DNA from: Methylophilus rhizosphaerae
Lineage (GTDB): Bacteria > Pseudomonadota > Gammaproteobacteria > Burkholderiales > Methylophilaceae
NCBI RefSeq assembly: GCF_900100975.1
Contig: NZ_FNFX01000004.1
Span: forward strand, 124,001 to 188,000
Direction: 5' to 3'
DNA: 64,000 bases
Shown here one piece after another: positions 54,620 through 63,501 of the stretch. Both the position numbers and the translations under genes were made by a program. The notes below the pieces were generated by a model, which was given only the letters and a program-made list of their open reading frames with translations, was not told the DNA's origin and searched no databases. Numbering within the stretch: the first letter of the stretch is position 1; each line of letters begins with the position of its first letter.

Positions 54620-54946
54620 ATGAATTTACAACTTACAGGACATCATTTAGAAATCACTCCGGCATTGCGCGACTATGTCTTATCCAAGTTTTCGCGCATT
54701 AGCAATCACTTCGACCATGTGATTGATGTCAAAGTCACCATGTCTGTTGAAAAGCTGGCCCAAAAGGTTGAAGCCACGCTACATGTTCCAGGGAACGACC
54801 TGCACGCGACCTGCACCGACGAAAACATGTATAGCGCCATCGACATGCTTACTGACAAACTTGACCGTCAAATCGTGAAACACAAGGAAAAACAGGGCGA
54901 CCACCATAAATCCGGCGGCGCAGTAAAACATCAGCTTAGCGCCTGA
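54620..54946 (+). CDS. hpf: Ribosome hibernation promoting factor (short HPF)
   Basis: A 108-residue protein: NLQLTGHHLEITPALRDYV, then ISNHFDHVIDVKVTMSVEKLAQKVEATLHVPGNDLHA, the ribosome-binding HPF/YfiA domain without the long C-terminal tail. It binds the 30S decoding region and promotes 100S dimers in stationary phase. In many proteobacteria hpf lies between rpoN and ptsN/hprK genes; here hprK follows 141 bases later, while rpoN is not upstream. ATG 54620 follows AAAAGGAG; the longer frame upstream has no such site. Confidence 0.93.
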   Translation: MNLQLTGHHLEITPALRDYVLSKFSRISNHFDHVIDVKVTMSVEKLAQKVEATLHVPGNDLHATCTDENMYSAIDMLTDKLDRQIVKHKEKQGDHHKSGGAVKHQLSA

Positions 54947-54958
54947 CCTTGGCTTCAC

Positions 54959-54984
54959 ATTCTCTACCCGCCCGGGTAGAGAAT
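54959..54984. terminator. Hairpin between hpf and hprK
   Basis: A near-perfect palindrome ATTCTCTACCC / GGGTAGAGAAT with a four-base loop, 13 bases past the hpf stop. No T run follows, so it may be a processing or weak termination hairpin. Confidence 0.6.
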
Positions 54985-55087
54985 TCAACCTGATCCCCTT
55001 CCCGCTTTTACCTGTTTTCACCCCGCACCCGCTTATTCAGTTGTAGAATAACAGCCGACTCTTTGTTGCAACTGGCTCAGGACCTTC

Positions 55088-56038
55088 ATGGCACAAATTT
55101 CAGTGGCCGATTTGTACAAGCAGATTCGCGGAAAACTCAAATTGAAATGGGTGGCAGGCGAATCCGGCGGCAAAAAAATCCTTAATTCCGGCACCGTGAC
55201 CAAACCTTCCCTGGCATTGGTCGGGCATTTGAATTTTGTGCATCCCAACCGCGTGCAGGTGCTGGGTTGTGCCGAAATGGATTACCTCAGGAGCATGAGC
55301 ATCCTGGCGCTGCAACAGGCGGTCAGCAGTTTATTTTCCACCGACCTGGCCATGGTCGTGGTGGCAAACGGCGAAAAAGTCCCACCCGCCATGCTGGAAG
55401 CCGCCCAGCAAAACGAGACCCCATTGTTCACTACGCCCATGATCAGCCCGCAACTAATGGAGCTGCTGAGCCACTACCTGGCGGTAGCGACCGCAGAAAC
55501 CACCAGCCTGCACGGCGTGTTTATGGAGGTGCAAGGGTTTGGCGTGCTGATCACCGGCAGCGCCGCCATCGGTAAAAGCGAGCTGGCGCTGGAACTGATT
55601 TCACGCGGACACAGGCTGGTCGCCGATGATATCGTCGATTTCTATCGCACCTCCCCCGAACGCATAGAAGGCCGCTGTCCGGAGTTGCTACAGGACTTCC
55701 TGGAAGTACGCGGGTTGGGCATACTGAATATTCGCGCACTCTATGGCGATAATGCGGTCAAACCAACCAAGCCGCTGGATATGATGATACAGCTGGAACT
55801 GGCCAATGAAATGAAACCGCAGGATCTTGACCGGCTGAGTGCCAACCGTCAGACTGAACGCGTGCTGGACGTGGAAGTCAGCAAAGTGATTATCCCGATC
55901 GCCGCCGGCCGCAACATTGCCGTGCTGGTCGAAGCCGCCGTACGCAACCATATGTTATTGCTGCGCGGCGTCAATGCCACCAAGCAGCTGACCAAGCGAC
56001 AAAAGCAGATCATGCTGAGAGAAAGCAAATTAAGCTAA
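55088..56038 (+). CDS. hprK: HPr kinase/phosphorylase
   Basis: A 316-residue bifunctional enzyme that phosphorylates HPr on Ser46 with ATP and reverses it with phosphate. The C-terminal kinase has Walker A GSAAIGKSELALELISRGHRLVADD and the HprK signature EVRGLGILNIRALYG. The N-terminal half is the HprK-N domain (ISVADLYKQIRGKLKLKWVAG). The stop overlaps the rapZ start by one base. Together with rapZ, EIIA, HPr and EI it forms the regulatory PTS block of this genome. Confidence 0.95.
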   Translation: MAQISVADLYKQIRGKLKLKWVAGESGGKKILNSGTVTKPSLALVGHLNFVHPNRVQVLGCAEMDYLRSMSILALQQAVSSLFSTDLAMVVVANGEKVPPAMLEAAQQNETPLFTTPMISPQLMELLSHYLAVATAETTSLHGVFMEVQGFGVLITGSAAIGKSELALELISRGHRLVADDIVDFYRTSPERIEGRCPELLQDFLEVRGLGILNIRALYGDNAVKPTKPLDMMIQLELANEMKPQDLDRLSANRQTERVLDVEVSKVIIPIAAGRNIAVLVEAAVRNHMLLLRGVNATKQLTKRQKQIMLRESKLS

Positions 56039-56913
56039 TGCAACTGGTGATTGTGACAGGGTTGTCCGGCTCGGGTAAAACCATCGCACTGCGCGTGTTT
56101 GAGGACAGTGGCTACTATTGCATTGATAACCTGCCGGCCACCTTGCTGCCGCACATCCAGAACCATGTGGCGGACCGCGATGCTGCCAAAGTGGCCGTCA
56201 GCATAGATAGCCGCAGCATTGCCATTGAATCCCTGCCCGATATCCTACAGACGCTGAAAGCGCAGGGCATCCACGTGCAGTTGCTGTACCTGGATGCCAG
56301 CCTGGAAACACTGGTGAAACGCTTTTCGGAAACCCGGCGCAAACACCCGCTCAGCACGCCGCACCAGGCGCTGGCCGAAAGCATCAAGCACGAGCGTGAC
56401 CTGCTCTCCGGCCTGAGTGACCTGGGCCACCATGTCGATACCAGCAACCTGTCCTCTAACGCGCTGCGCAACCATACCCGTGACTGGATGTGGCAGATTG
56501 AACAAAGCTACCAGGAAGTGCGCCCACATAACCTGGTGCTGTCATTTATCTCGTTTGGCTTTAAACACGGCCTGCCGCTGGATGCCGACTTTGTGTTCGA
56601 TGTGCGCAGCCTGCCCAATCCGCACTACGATCCCATCCTGCGCCCTTATAATGGCAAGCAGGTGGAGATACAGCAATTCCTGCAAAATGAACCCATGGTG
56701 CTTGAAATGCAGCGTGACATTCAGCACTATATAGAAAAATGGCTACCCAGCTTTTATCACGATCATCGCAGTTATGTCACAGTCGCCATCGGCTGCACAG
56801 GGGGGCAACATCGTTCCGTCTACCTGGTGGAACAATTGGGGGCATATTTTAAACAGCAGCATCAGGTCATGCTGAGGCATCGTGAACTGCAGGATGCTCC
56901 TGCCGCGCCCTGA
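56038..56913 (+). CDS. rapZ: RapZ, RNase adapter / GTPase-like protein
   Basis: A 291-residue protein with the P-loop GLSGSGKT at the N-terminus, and the C-terminal domain with DVRSLPNPHYDP, GCTGGQHRSVYLVEQL. In Enterobacteria RapZ directs RNase E to the small RNA GlmZ and thereby controls GlmS; in other bacteria its role is less clear. Starts one base within the hprK stop (TAATG), so the two are translated together. Both ATP-binding and putative RNA-binding parts are complete. Confidence 0.95.
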   Translation: MQLVIVTGLSGSGKTIALRVFEDSGYYCIDNLPATLLPHIQNHVADRDAAKVAVSIDSRSIAIESLPDILQTLKAQGIHVQLLYLDASLETLVKRFSETRRKHPLSTPHQALAESIKHERDLLSGLSDLGHHVDTSNLSSNALRNHTRDWMWQIEQSYQEVRPHNLVLSFISFGFKHGLPLDADFVFDVRSLPNPHYDPILRPYNGKQVEIQQFLQNEPMVLEMQRDIQHYIEKWLPSFYHDHRSYVTVAIGCTGGQHRSVYLVEQLGAYFKQQHQVMLRHRELQDAPAAP

Positions 56914-56952
56914 AAACAGCCCCTGAGAATAACGGACTCTGAAAGTAGAATT

Positions 56953-57363
56953 ATGATTGGTGTTTTGATTATTGCGCATGGCAGCCTGGGCCAAAGCCTG
57001 ATTGACTGTGCGACGCATGTCATGGGCAACCGCCCGGGCCAACTGGATTACCTGGAAATATCCAACAGTGACGATCCTTCACTGATGCTGCCGAAAGCAC
57101 AGGCGCTGGTAGAACATCTGGATAGCGGGCAAGGCGTGCTGGTGCTGTCGGATATTTACGGTGCCACACCATGCAATATCGTGACCCGCCTGCTAGCCCC
57201 GGATGAAATCGAAGGTGTTGCCGGTGTCAACCTGCCCATGCTGGTGCGGGTGCTCAACTACCGCCACGAAGGCCTGCATGCCTGCATTGATAAAGCTTTA
57301 AGCGGCGGCCGCGAAGGCGTCGTCCACTTTACCAAAACGACTTGTCACCACGCACAACAATAA
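56953..57363 (+). CDS. PTS EIIA component, mannose (ManX) type
   Basis: A 136-residue cytoplasmic PTS EIIA of the mannose-fructose-sorbose family. The phosphorylatable histidine is His9 (IAHGSLGQSL). It has no EIIB domain and no EIIB, EIIC or EIID gene follows, so it probably has a regulatory rather than a transport function. Placed between rapZ and the HPr gene and 10 bases before the latter, as usual in betaproteobacteria. Confidence 0.93.
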   Translation: MIGVLIIAHGSLGQSLIDCATHVMGNRPGQLDYLEISNSDDPSLMLPKAQALVEHLDSGQGVLVLSDIYGATPCNIVTRLLAPDEIEGVAGVNLPMLVRVLNYRHEGLHACIDKALSGGREGVVHFTKTTCHHAQQ

Positions 57364-57373
57364 CTTTATTCCT

Positions 57374-57643
57374 ATGGCCAAAATCTCCCTCGAAATTATC
57401 AACAAACTCGGCTTGCACGCGCGTGCCTCTACCAAACTGACCCAGACTGCCAGCCAGTTCAGGAGCGATGTCTGGGTGGAAAAAAACGGGCGCCGCGTCA
57501 ATGCCAAGAGCATTATGGGCGTCATGATGCTGGCGGCGGCCAAAGGCAGCATCATTGACATCGAAGCCAATGGGGCGGATGAAGACCAGGCCATTGCCGC
57601 GTTACAGGCACTGGTGAATAACTATTTCGGCGAGGGCGAGTAA
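57374..57643 (+). CDS. ptsH: HPr phosphocarrier protein
   Basis: An 89-residue HPr with both phosphorylation sites: His15 in KLGLHARAST (from EI) and Ser46 in AKSIMGVMML (from HprK). The presence of Ser46 together with hprK upstream means that this HPr is controlled by the kinase. The stop directly touches the TTG start of the EI gene (TAATTG), so they are coupled. Confidence 0.95.
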   Translation: MAKISLEIINKLGLHARASTKLTQTASQFRSDVWVEKNGRRVNAKSIMGVMMLAAAKGSIIDIEANGADEDQAIAALQALVNNYFGEGE

Positions 57644-59395
57644 TTGGCCAGTTTCAGTGTGCATGGCGTCGGTGTGTCCAGTGGCATTGCCATTGGCCAT
57701 GCCCACCTGATTTCCCATGCCTTGCTGGAAGTCGTGCATTTTAAAATTGATAGCAAGGCTATCCCGGCAGAAATCGCGCGTTTTGACCGTGCCATCACCC
57801 TGGTCAAGCAAGACCTGGCACAACTGAAAGACCAGCTGCCAGCCAATGCCCCGGCGGAACTGAGTGCCTTTATTAACACGCATCTGGCAATGCTCAGTGA
57901 TAAAACCCTGTCCGAAGCACCCAAGGCCATCATCCAGAACGAGCAATGCAATGCCGAATGGGCACTCAAACAGCAAATGGATGATATTGTTGCCCAGTTT
58001 GAAGCGATTGAAGACGCCTATTTGCGGGAGCGCAAGCACGATGTGGTGCAAGTCGTCGAGCGCGTCATCAAGGTATTGCTGGGCCACCACCAACGGGGCC
58101 CTGGCGAGAAAAAACAGCAGGTCAGGCAAGAGCGCGCCATGATCCTGGTGGCGCATGATATTTCACCGGCCGATGCCATCCAGTTCAAGCACCACCAGTT
58201 TGCCGCGTTTATTACCGATGTCGGCGGCATCACTTCACACACTGCCATCCTGGCGCGTAGCCTGAATGTGCCTTCGATTGTCGCCCTGCAACGCGCGCGC
58301 GACCTCATCAATGACGGCGAGCTGATGATTGTCGATGGCACGCAGGGCGTGGTCATCGTAAATCCCGGCCCTGAAGTGCTGTCCGAGTACCAGCTCAAGC
58401 AGAACCAGTGGCAACTGGCCCAGCAGAAACTGCAACGCATCAAGACCACCAAGGCGGTCACCGTCGATGGCATCAGCATAGACCTGCTGGCGAATATTGA
58501 AGTACCGGAAGACGTGGTCAGCGCCAAGGCGGCCGGTGCAGTAGGTGTGGGCCTGTACCGGACTGAATTCCTGTTTATGAACCGCAAGGAAATGCCGGGC
58601 GAGCAGGAACAGTTTGAAGCCTACCGGCATGTGGCCGAAGCCATGAAAGGTTACCCGGTCACCATACGTACCCTGGATATCGGTGCCGACAAACAGCTGA
58701 ACCCGGATGAAATTGTCACCGCCACCAACCCGGCACTGGGGTTGCGTGCCGTGCGTTATTGCCTGGCCGAACCACATATTTTCCACACCCAGTTCCGCGC
58801 CCTGCTGCGCGCCTCGCATTACGGCAACGTCAAGATTCTGATTCCCATGCTGTCGTCATTGTCTGAGCTGCGTCAGTCCAAACTGCTTTTGCAGCGAGCC
58901 AAAGACTCATTACGGCTGGAGAATATTCCGTTTGATGACCAGATCATGCTGGGCGGCATGGTTGAAATTCCGGCAGCGGCCATCAACGCCGAAGCATTTG
59001 CACAGGAGCTGGACTTCCTGTCGATAGGCACCAATGACCTGATTCAATACACGCTGGCGATTGACCGGGCGGATGATGCGGTCGCACACTTGTACAATCC
59101 CTTGCATCCGGCAGTATTGCGGCTGATCCAGCTCACGATACAGGGCGCGGAAAAACATGGCAAACCAGTCTCCGTCTGCGGTGAAATGGCGGGGGATACC
59201 AGGCTAACGCGCCTGCTGGTGGGCCTGGGCATGCGCCAGCTCTCCATGCATCCATCCCAGATCCTGAGCGTGAAATCCCAGATCCTGCAATGTGAAGAAA
59301 GCCTGCTGGTAAAACAGGCAAAAAAAATCCTGTCGCTGACAGACCTGGAAAAAATCGAACCGCTGGTCAAAAAGTTCAATGGCGAGCTGGCTTAA
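57644..59395 (+). CDS. ptsI: PTS Enzyme I
   Basis: A 583-residue phosphoenolpyruvate-protein phosphotransferase. The N-terminal HPr-binding part is followed by the phospho-histidine motif GGITSHTAILARS and the C-terminal PEP-binding TIM barrel with GVGLYRTEFLFMNR, VSVCGEMAGD and SIGTNDLIQYT. Starts with TTG immediately after the HPr stop; homologous N-termini fit this start, and GAGGGCGAG just before it can serve as ribosome site. It drives phosphorylation of HPr and EIIA from PEP. Confidence 0.95.
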   Translation: MASFSVHGVGVSSGIAIGHAHLISHALLEVVHFKIDSKAIPAEIARFDRAITLVKQDLAQLKDQLPANAPAELSAFINTHLAMLSDKTLSEAPKAIIQNEQCNAEWALKQQMDDIVAQFEAIEDAYLRERKHDVVQVVERVIKVLLGHHQRGPGEKKQQVRQERAMILVAHDISPADAIQFKHHQFAAFITDVGGITSHTAILARSLNVPSIVALQRARDLINDGELMIVDGTQGVVIVNPGPEVLSEYQLKQNQWQLAQQKLQRIKTTKAVTVDGISIDLLANIEVPEDVVSAKAAGAVGVGLYRTEFLFMNRKEMPGEQEQFEAYRHVAEAMKGYPVTIRTLDIGADKQLNPDEIVTATNPALGLRAVRYCLAEPHIFHTQFRALLRASHYGNVKILIPMLSSLSELRQSKLLLQRAKDSLRLENIPFDDQIMLGGMVEIPAAAINAEAFAQELDFLSIGTNDLIQYTLAIDRADDAVAHLYNPLHPAVLRLIQLTIQGAEKHGKPVSVCGEMAGDTRLTRLLVGLGMRQLSMHPSQILSVKSQILQCEESLLVKQAKKILSLTDLEKIEPLVKKFNGELA

Positions 59396-59533
59396 ATCAA
59401 CGCCTGCTACGGCAGCAGGCCCTTGATTTAACAAAACTCATCACCATCATCAATATATACAATTATCCAGGCGTGACCATTTGGCGAATAATCGCCATCA
59501 CACCGAATAAGCACCCTATTAAAGGACATTGTC

Positions 59534-61582
59534 GTGAGCACCAATCCATTATGCAGTTTTACCGGCCTGCCCAGGTTTAATGAAATCAAGCCAGAGCACA
59601 TCTCACCCGCTGTAGACAGCCTGTTGGCAGAAGGCCGTACGCTGGCCGAACAACTGGCCACCGCCAGTACAGTGCCGAGCTGGCAGAATTTTGTGCAGCC
59701 GATGGAAGATTTCTCGGAAAAACTGTCCCGCAGCTGGGGACCGGTTGGCCATATGAACGCGGTAGTGAATACGCCGGAACTGCGTGAAGCCTATAACGAC
59801 AATCTGGCGAAACTGACCGATTTTTATAGCGACTTGTCACAGGATGAGCGTTTGTACAATAAATACAAGGCCATCCAGGCCAGTTCGGAATACGCTTCCT
59901 TAAGCCCGGCACAGAAAAAGATCATAGAAAACGAAGTGCGTGGTTTCAAGCTGGGGGGTGCCGAATTGCCGCCAGCAGAAAAAGCCCGCTTCAAGGAAAT
60001 TGCCGAGCAGCTATCCAGGCTGGGCAGCAAGTTTGAAGAAAATATCCTGGATAGCACCAATGATTTCAAGCATATGGTGGCAGATGCGGCCGAACTCACC
60101 GGCCTGCCGGAAGATGCCTTGCAGGCAGCGGCCGAAGCCGCTAAAGCCGATGGCCAAACCGGCTACCTGTTCACCCTGCATTTCCCGTCTTATATGCCGG
60201 TCATGCAGTATTGCGACAACCGCGCCCTGCGTGAAACGATTTACCGCGCCTATGCCACCCGCGCCTCAGAATTCAGCAAGCCCGGTGAAGACGGAAAACC
60301 CAAGTGGGACAACACCCAGTTGATTGCCGACCTGCTCAAGCTGAAACAGGAAGAAGCGCAATTACTGGGTTTCAATAACTACGCAGAATTATCACTGGCG
60401 ACCAAAATGGCCGAGTCGCCCAAGCAGGTGATTGAGTTCCTGGACACCCTGGCCAAACGCGCCAAACCTTACGCCGAGAAGGATATGGCGGAGCTGAAAG
60501 CCTATGCAGCCAAACTGGGGTTCAGTGATATGCAAGCCTGGGATGTCGCCTATGTCAGCGAAAAACTGCGCCAGGAAAAATATGCGTTTTCCGACCAGGA
60601 AGTGAAACAGTATTTCCCGGAAAACAAGGTGCTGGCTGGCCTGTTCAAAGTGGTGGAAACCATTTTCGGCGTGCAGGTACGCAAAGTGGATGCGCCAACC
60701 TGGCACAAGGACGCGAGTTTTTATGAAATCAGCAACAAGCAACAACAGCCGGTTGCCTATTTCTACCTGGACTTGTATGCCCGCAATGGCAAACGCGGCG
60801 GTGCCTGGATGGATGAATGCATTACGCGCCGCAAGACTGCGAACGGCATTGAACTGCCGGTGGCCTACCTGACCTGCAATTTCTCCGCCCCGCTTGGCGA
60901 CAAACCAGCGCTCTTCACGCACGACGAAGTCATCACACTGTTCCATGAGTTTGGTCACGGTTTGCACCATATGCTGACCCAGGTCGAGGAATACAGCGTA
61001 TCCGGCATCAAGGGCGTGGAGTGGGATGCGGTCGAACTGCCCAGCCAGTTTATGGAAAACTTCTGCTGGGAATGGGACGTATTGCGCCATATGACGGCGC
61101 ACGTAGACACGGGCGAACAATTGCCACGTGCACTGTTCGATAAAATGGTCGCGGCCAAAAACTTCCAGGCCGGTATGCAGACCGTGCGCCAGATCGAGTT
61201 TTCATTGTTCGATATGCGCCTGCATAGCAGTTTTGACCCGGCAGGCAGGCAAACCGCGCTGGATGTGCTGGAGCAGGTGCGCGATGAAGTGGCAGTATTA
61301 CGTCCACCAGCATGGAACCGCTTCCCCAACAGTTTCAGCCATATCTTTGCCGGGGGCTATGCCGCAGGCTATTACAGCTACAAATGGGCCGAAGTGTTAT
61401 CGGCTGACGCGTATAGCCTGTTCGAAGAACTGGGTGTCTTGTCCGAAGTGGCTGGCAGCCGCTTCAAGGATGAAGTGCTGGCCCAGGGCGGCGCCCGCCC
61501 GGCGATGGAATCTTTTGTCGCTTTCAGGGGGCGTGAACCGAGTATGGACGCACTATTACGACACAACGGCATGGCCAGCTAA
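59534..61582 (+). CDS. prlC: Oligopeptidase A (M3 metallopeptidase)
   Basis: A 682-residue thimet-type peptidase. The catalytic zinc motif HEFGHGLHH is near residue 470, and the third ligand Glu lies about 25 residues later in the EYSVSGIKGVEWDAVELPSQ region. It degrades peptides of up to about 20 residues in the cytoplasm, including cleaved signal peptides. Starts with GTG after TTAAAGGACATT. A terminator follows. Not part of the PTS operon: 138 bases separate it from ptsI. Confidence 0.95.
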   Translation: MSTNPLCSFTGLPRFNEIKPEHISPAVDSLLAEGRTLAEQLATASTVPSWQNFVQPMEDFSEKLSRSWGPVGHMNAVVNTPELREAYNDNLAKLTDFYSDLSQDERLYNKYKAIQASSEYASLSPAQKKIIENEVRGFKLGGAELPPAEKARFKEIAEQLSRLGSKFEENILDSTNDFKHMVADAAELTGLPEDALQAAAEAAKADGQTGYLFTLHFPSYMPVMQYCDNRALRETIYRAYATRASEFSKPGEDGKPKWDNTQLIADLLKLKQEEAQLLGFNNYAELSLATKMAESPKQVIEFLDTLAKRAKPYAEKDMAELKAYAAKLGFSDMQAWDVAYVSEKLRQEKYAFSDQEVKQYFPENKVLAGLFKVVETIFGVQVRKVDAPTWHKDASFYEISNKQQQPVAYFYLDLYARNGKRGGAWMDECITRRKTANGIELPVAYLTCNFSAPLGDKPALFTHDEVITLFHEFGHGLHHMLTQVEEYSVSGIKGVEWDAVELPSQFMENFCWEWDVLRHMTAHVDTGEQLPRALFDKMVAAKNFQAGMQTVRQIEFSLFDMRLHSSFDPAGRQTALDVLEQVRDEVAVLRPPAWNRFPNSFSHIFAGGYAAGYYSYKWAEVLSADAYSLFEELGVLSEVAGSRFKDEVLAQGGARPAMESFVAFRGREPSMDALLRHNGMAS

Positions 61583-61594
61583 TTTAAAACCAGC

Positions 61595-61624
61595 GCCAGG
61601 GAATATTGTTTCCTTGGCTTTTTT
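61595..61624 (+). terminator. Terminator after prlC
   Basis: Stem GCCAGGGAA / TTCCTTGGC (eight Watson-Crick pairs and one G-T) with a six-base loop, followed by six T. Confidence 0.88.
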
Positions 61625-61670
61625 GTTGCGTTCACTTAATCTGTCGGTACTGGTATTGCAAGGATCAAAC

Positions 61671-61973
61671 ATGCCCCGTTTATATGCACTGATATTACTT
61701 GGCCTGCTGGTTTCGTCCGCGCATGCCGCCAGGGAAGAGGCCGATGATATTCAAGCCAAAACGCCAGAGGGTGATGAGGTCGTACTGCACGCCAACGGAT
61801 ACTGGGAATTCAAGGACGCCCAAAAAGCGGCGGCGGCCAACATCAAAGTAGAGCAATTTGAACGCAGCAACAGTTGCCCGCTGGGAATGCGCCCCAGCTT
61901 CCTGGGCATTGGCCGCTGTATTGCTTATGACGATCCGCTGCTCAAACGCGGCTCGTTAAAACCCCGTTCATAG
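61671..61973 (+). CDS. Small exported protein, unknown
   Basis: A 100-residue protein with a signal peptide ending at SSAHA. The mature part has GDEVVLHANGYWEFKDA, then an alpha-helical stretch and a two-cysteine C-terminus (NSCPLGMRPSFLGIGRC) that could form a disulfide in the periplasm. The WEF/YWEF pattern recalls DUF3157-type proteins only loosely. ATG 61671 follows AAGGATCAAAC. Own short transcript between the prlC terminator and tpm. Confidence 0.8.
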   Translation: MPRLYALILLGLLVSSAHAAREEADDIQAKTPEGDEVVLHANGYWEFKDAQKAAAANIKVEQFERSNSCPLGMRPSFLGIGRCIAYDDPLLKRGSLKPRS

Positions 61974-62059
61974 CGGCAACCGCGTACACACACGCCCAGT
62001 CTTTCTTGGTGTTTTTCTTGCACTGCTTCATTATTCTGGCCCACGATTAGCGACCCAGC

Positions 62060-62701
62060 ATGCAACATGACTTCTGGCACAACCGCTGGCAAACCCAGCA
62101 GATTGGTTTTCACTTAAGCGAGGTGAATCCACTGCTACTTGATTATTTCGCAACCCTGTCACTTACCGCCGGGCAACGTGTATTCATCCCGCTCTGTGGC
62201 AAAACACTGGATATCCATTGGCTGCTTGCACAAAACTTCCAGGTTGTGGGCGCAGAGTTAAGCCAGTTGGCTGTTGATGCCCTGTTTGCAGAGTTAGGCC
62301 TGGTGCCTGACATCATTCAGGCCGGGGAGCTGCGGCATTACCAGGCGGCCAATATTGATATCTTTCAAGGGGATTTATTCGCCCTGGACCAGGCGACCTT
62401 AGGCAAGGTAGATGCCATTTATGACCGTGCGGCACTGATTGCCCTGCCGCCAGAGATACGCAATCGTTACAGCCGGCATCTGGCCAAAATCACCGCCACC
62501 GCTCCGCAATTATTGATCAGCTTTCATTATGACCAATCGCTGGTTCAGGGGCCGCCCTTCAACGTAAATGCCAGCGAATTAACAGCCCTGTACGGCGGGA
62601 ACTACAGGATTACCCTGCTGGCGGAGAATAATTTGCCCACTGGTTTAAAAAGGCAATACCCGGCGCAGGAAAAAGTCTGGCTGCTCACTCCGCTTGAATA
62701 G
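62060..62701 (+). CDS. tpm: Thiopurine S-methyltransferase
   Basis: A 213-residue SAM-dependent methyltransferase. The N-terminal DFWHNRWQTQQIGFHLSEVNPLL, motif FIPLCGKTLDIHWL and VVGAELSQLAVDALF are typical of bacterial TPMT, which also methylates selenite and tellurite. The 3' end overlaps the HAD gene on the other strand by 17 bases, a convergent overlap. ATG 62060 is chosen over nothing nearer; no strong ribosome site is visible. Confidence 0.9.
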   Translation: MQHDFWHNRWQTQQIGFHLSEVNPLLLDYFATLSLTAGQRVFIPLCGKTLDIHWLLAQNFQVVGAELSQLAVDALFAELGLVPDIIQAGELRHYQAANIDIFQGDLFALDQATLGKVDAIYDRAALIALPPEIRNRYSRHLAKITATAPQLLISFHYDQSLVQGPPFNVNASELTALYGGNYRITLLAENNLPTGLKRQYPAQEKVWLLTPLE

Positions 62702-63353
62702 CACAGCCCGCCAGGGCTTCGTGGTGATCCAGCCAGTGTTGCAAACTCTCCACCACCTGGTGGGCATGACCGCGTACCAGCTCGCTAGGCTGGCGCAAAT
62801 CCGGTACCACCACCACGCGCAGGCCTGCGGCAATCGCCGCCTGCGCGCCCAACTCACTGTCTTCAAAGGCAATACACTCATCTGCCGGCAATCCCAGCTT
62901 CTGCAAGGCCAGCAGGTAAATATCCGGATGCGGTTTACCGCGCGTGACTTCCTGCCCGCTGGTAACATGGCTGAAATAATCCAGCACACCGGTATGCGTC
63001 AGCCTGTGGGTGATATGCGGCATTGGCGATGAAGAAGCCACACTGCATATAATGCCTTGCGCCTGGTAAAACTGTAGCAGCGCCTGCGCGCCAGATTTCA
63101 GCGGGAAGACATGGTTGCAGGCGTCCAGATAGGCATTCAGCCCCTGCATCACCTGCTGGAAATTTTCTTCACTGCCCAGTTGCTGCGTCATCAGGCGAGT
63201 GGAATCCGCCCAGATGCGCCCGACCAGCTCCACATATTCGGCCTGGGTATAGGTAATACCGATACTGGCGGCCGCTTGAATGCAGCCCTGCATAATCACG
63301 CGTTCGGAATCGATCAGCAGACCGTCCATATCAAAAATTGCCGCTTTAATCAC
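62685..63353 (-). CDS. HAD-superfamily phosphatase (beta-PGM-like)
   Basis: A 222-residue hydrolase with nucleophile motif FDMDGLLIDSE (Asp8), motif III lysine region (VTRGKPHPDIYLLAL) and the acid pair in CIAFEDSELGAQAA. The cap insertion between motif I and II is helical, type C1, as in phosphoglycolate phosphatase and beta-phosphoglucomutase-like enzymes. Substrate unknown. Convergent with tpm, overlapping by 17 bases. No signal peptide. Confidence 0.92.
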   Translation of the reverse strand: MIKAAIFDMDGLLIDSERVIMQGCIQAAASIGITYTQAEYVELVGRIWADSTRLMTQQLGSEENFQQVMQGLNAYLDACNHVFPLKSGAQALLQFYQAQGIICSVASSSPMPHITHRLTHTGVLDYFSHVTSGQEVTRGKPHPDIYLLALQKLGLPADECIAFEDSELGAQAAIAAGLRVVVVPDLRQPSELVRGHAHQVVESLQHWLDHHEALAGCAIQAE

Positions 63354-63501
63354 CTGGGAACATCCAACAGAAAACGTTATTTTATCGCGATTGCCTGGCC
63401 AGCATGGCCAGAAAAATCATCGCAGAAACAAAATACAGCGAGGAGAAAAGGGTAGAGAATGACGGGAACAGACCAGTTCCCGCCAGGCATACTACGAATG
63501 G

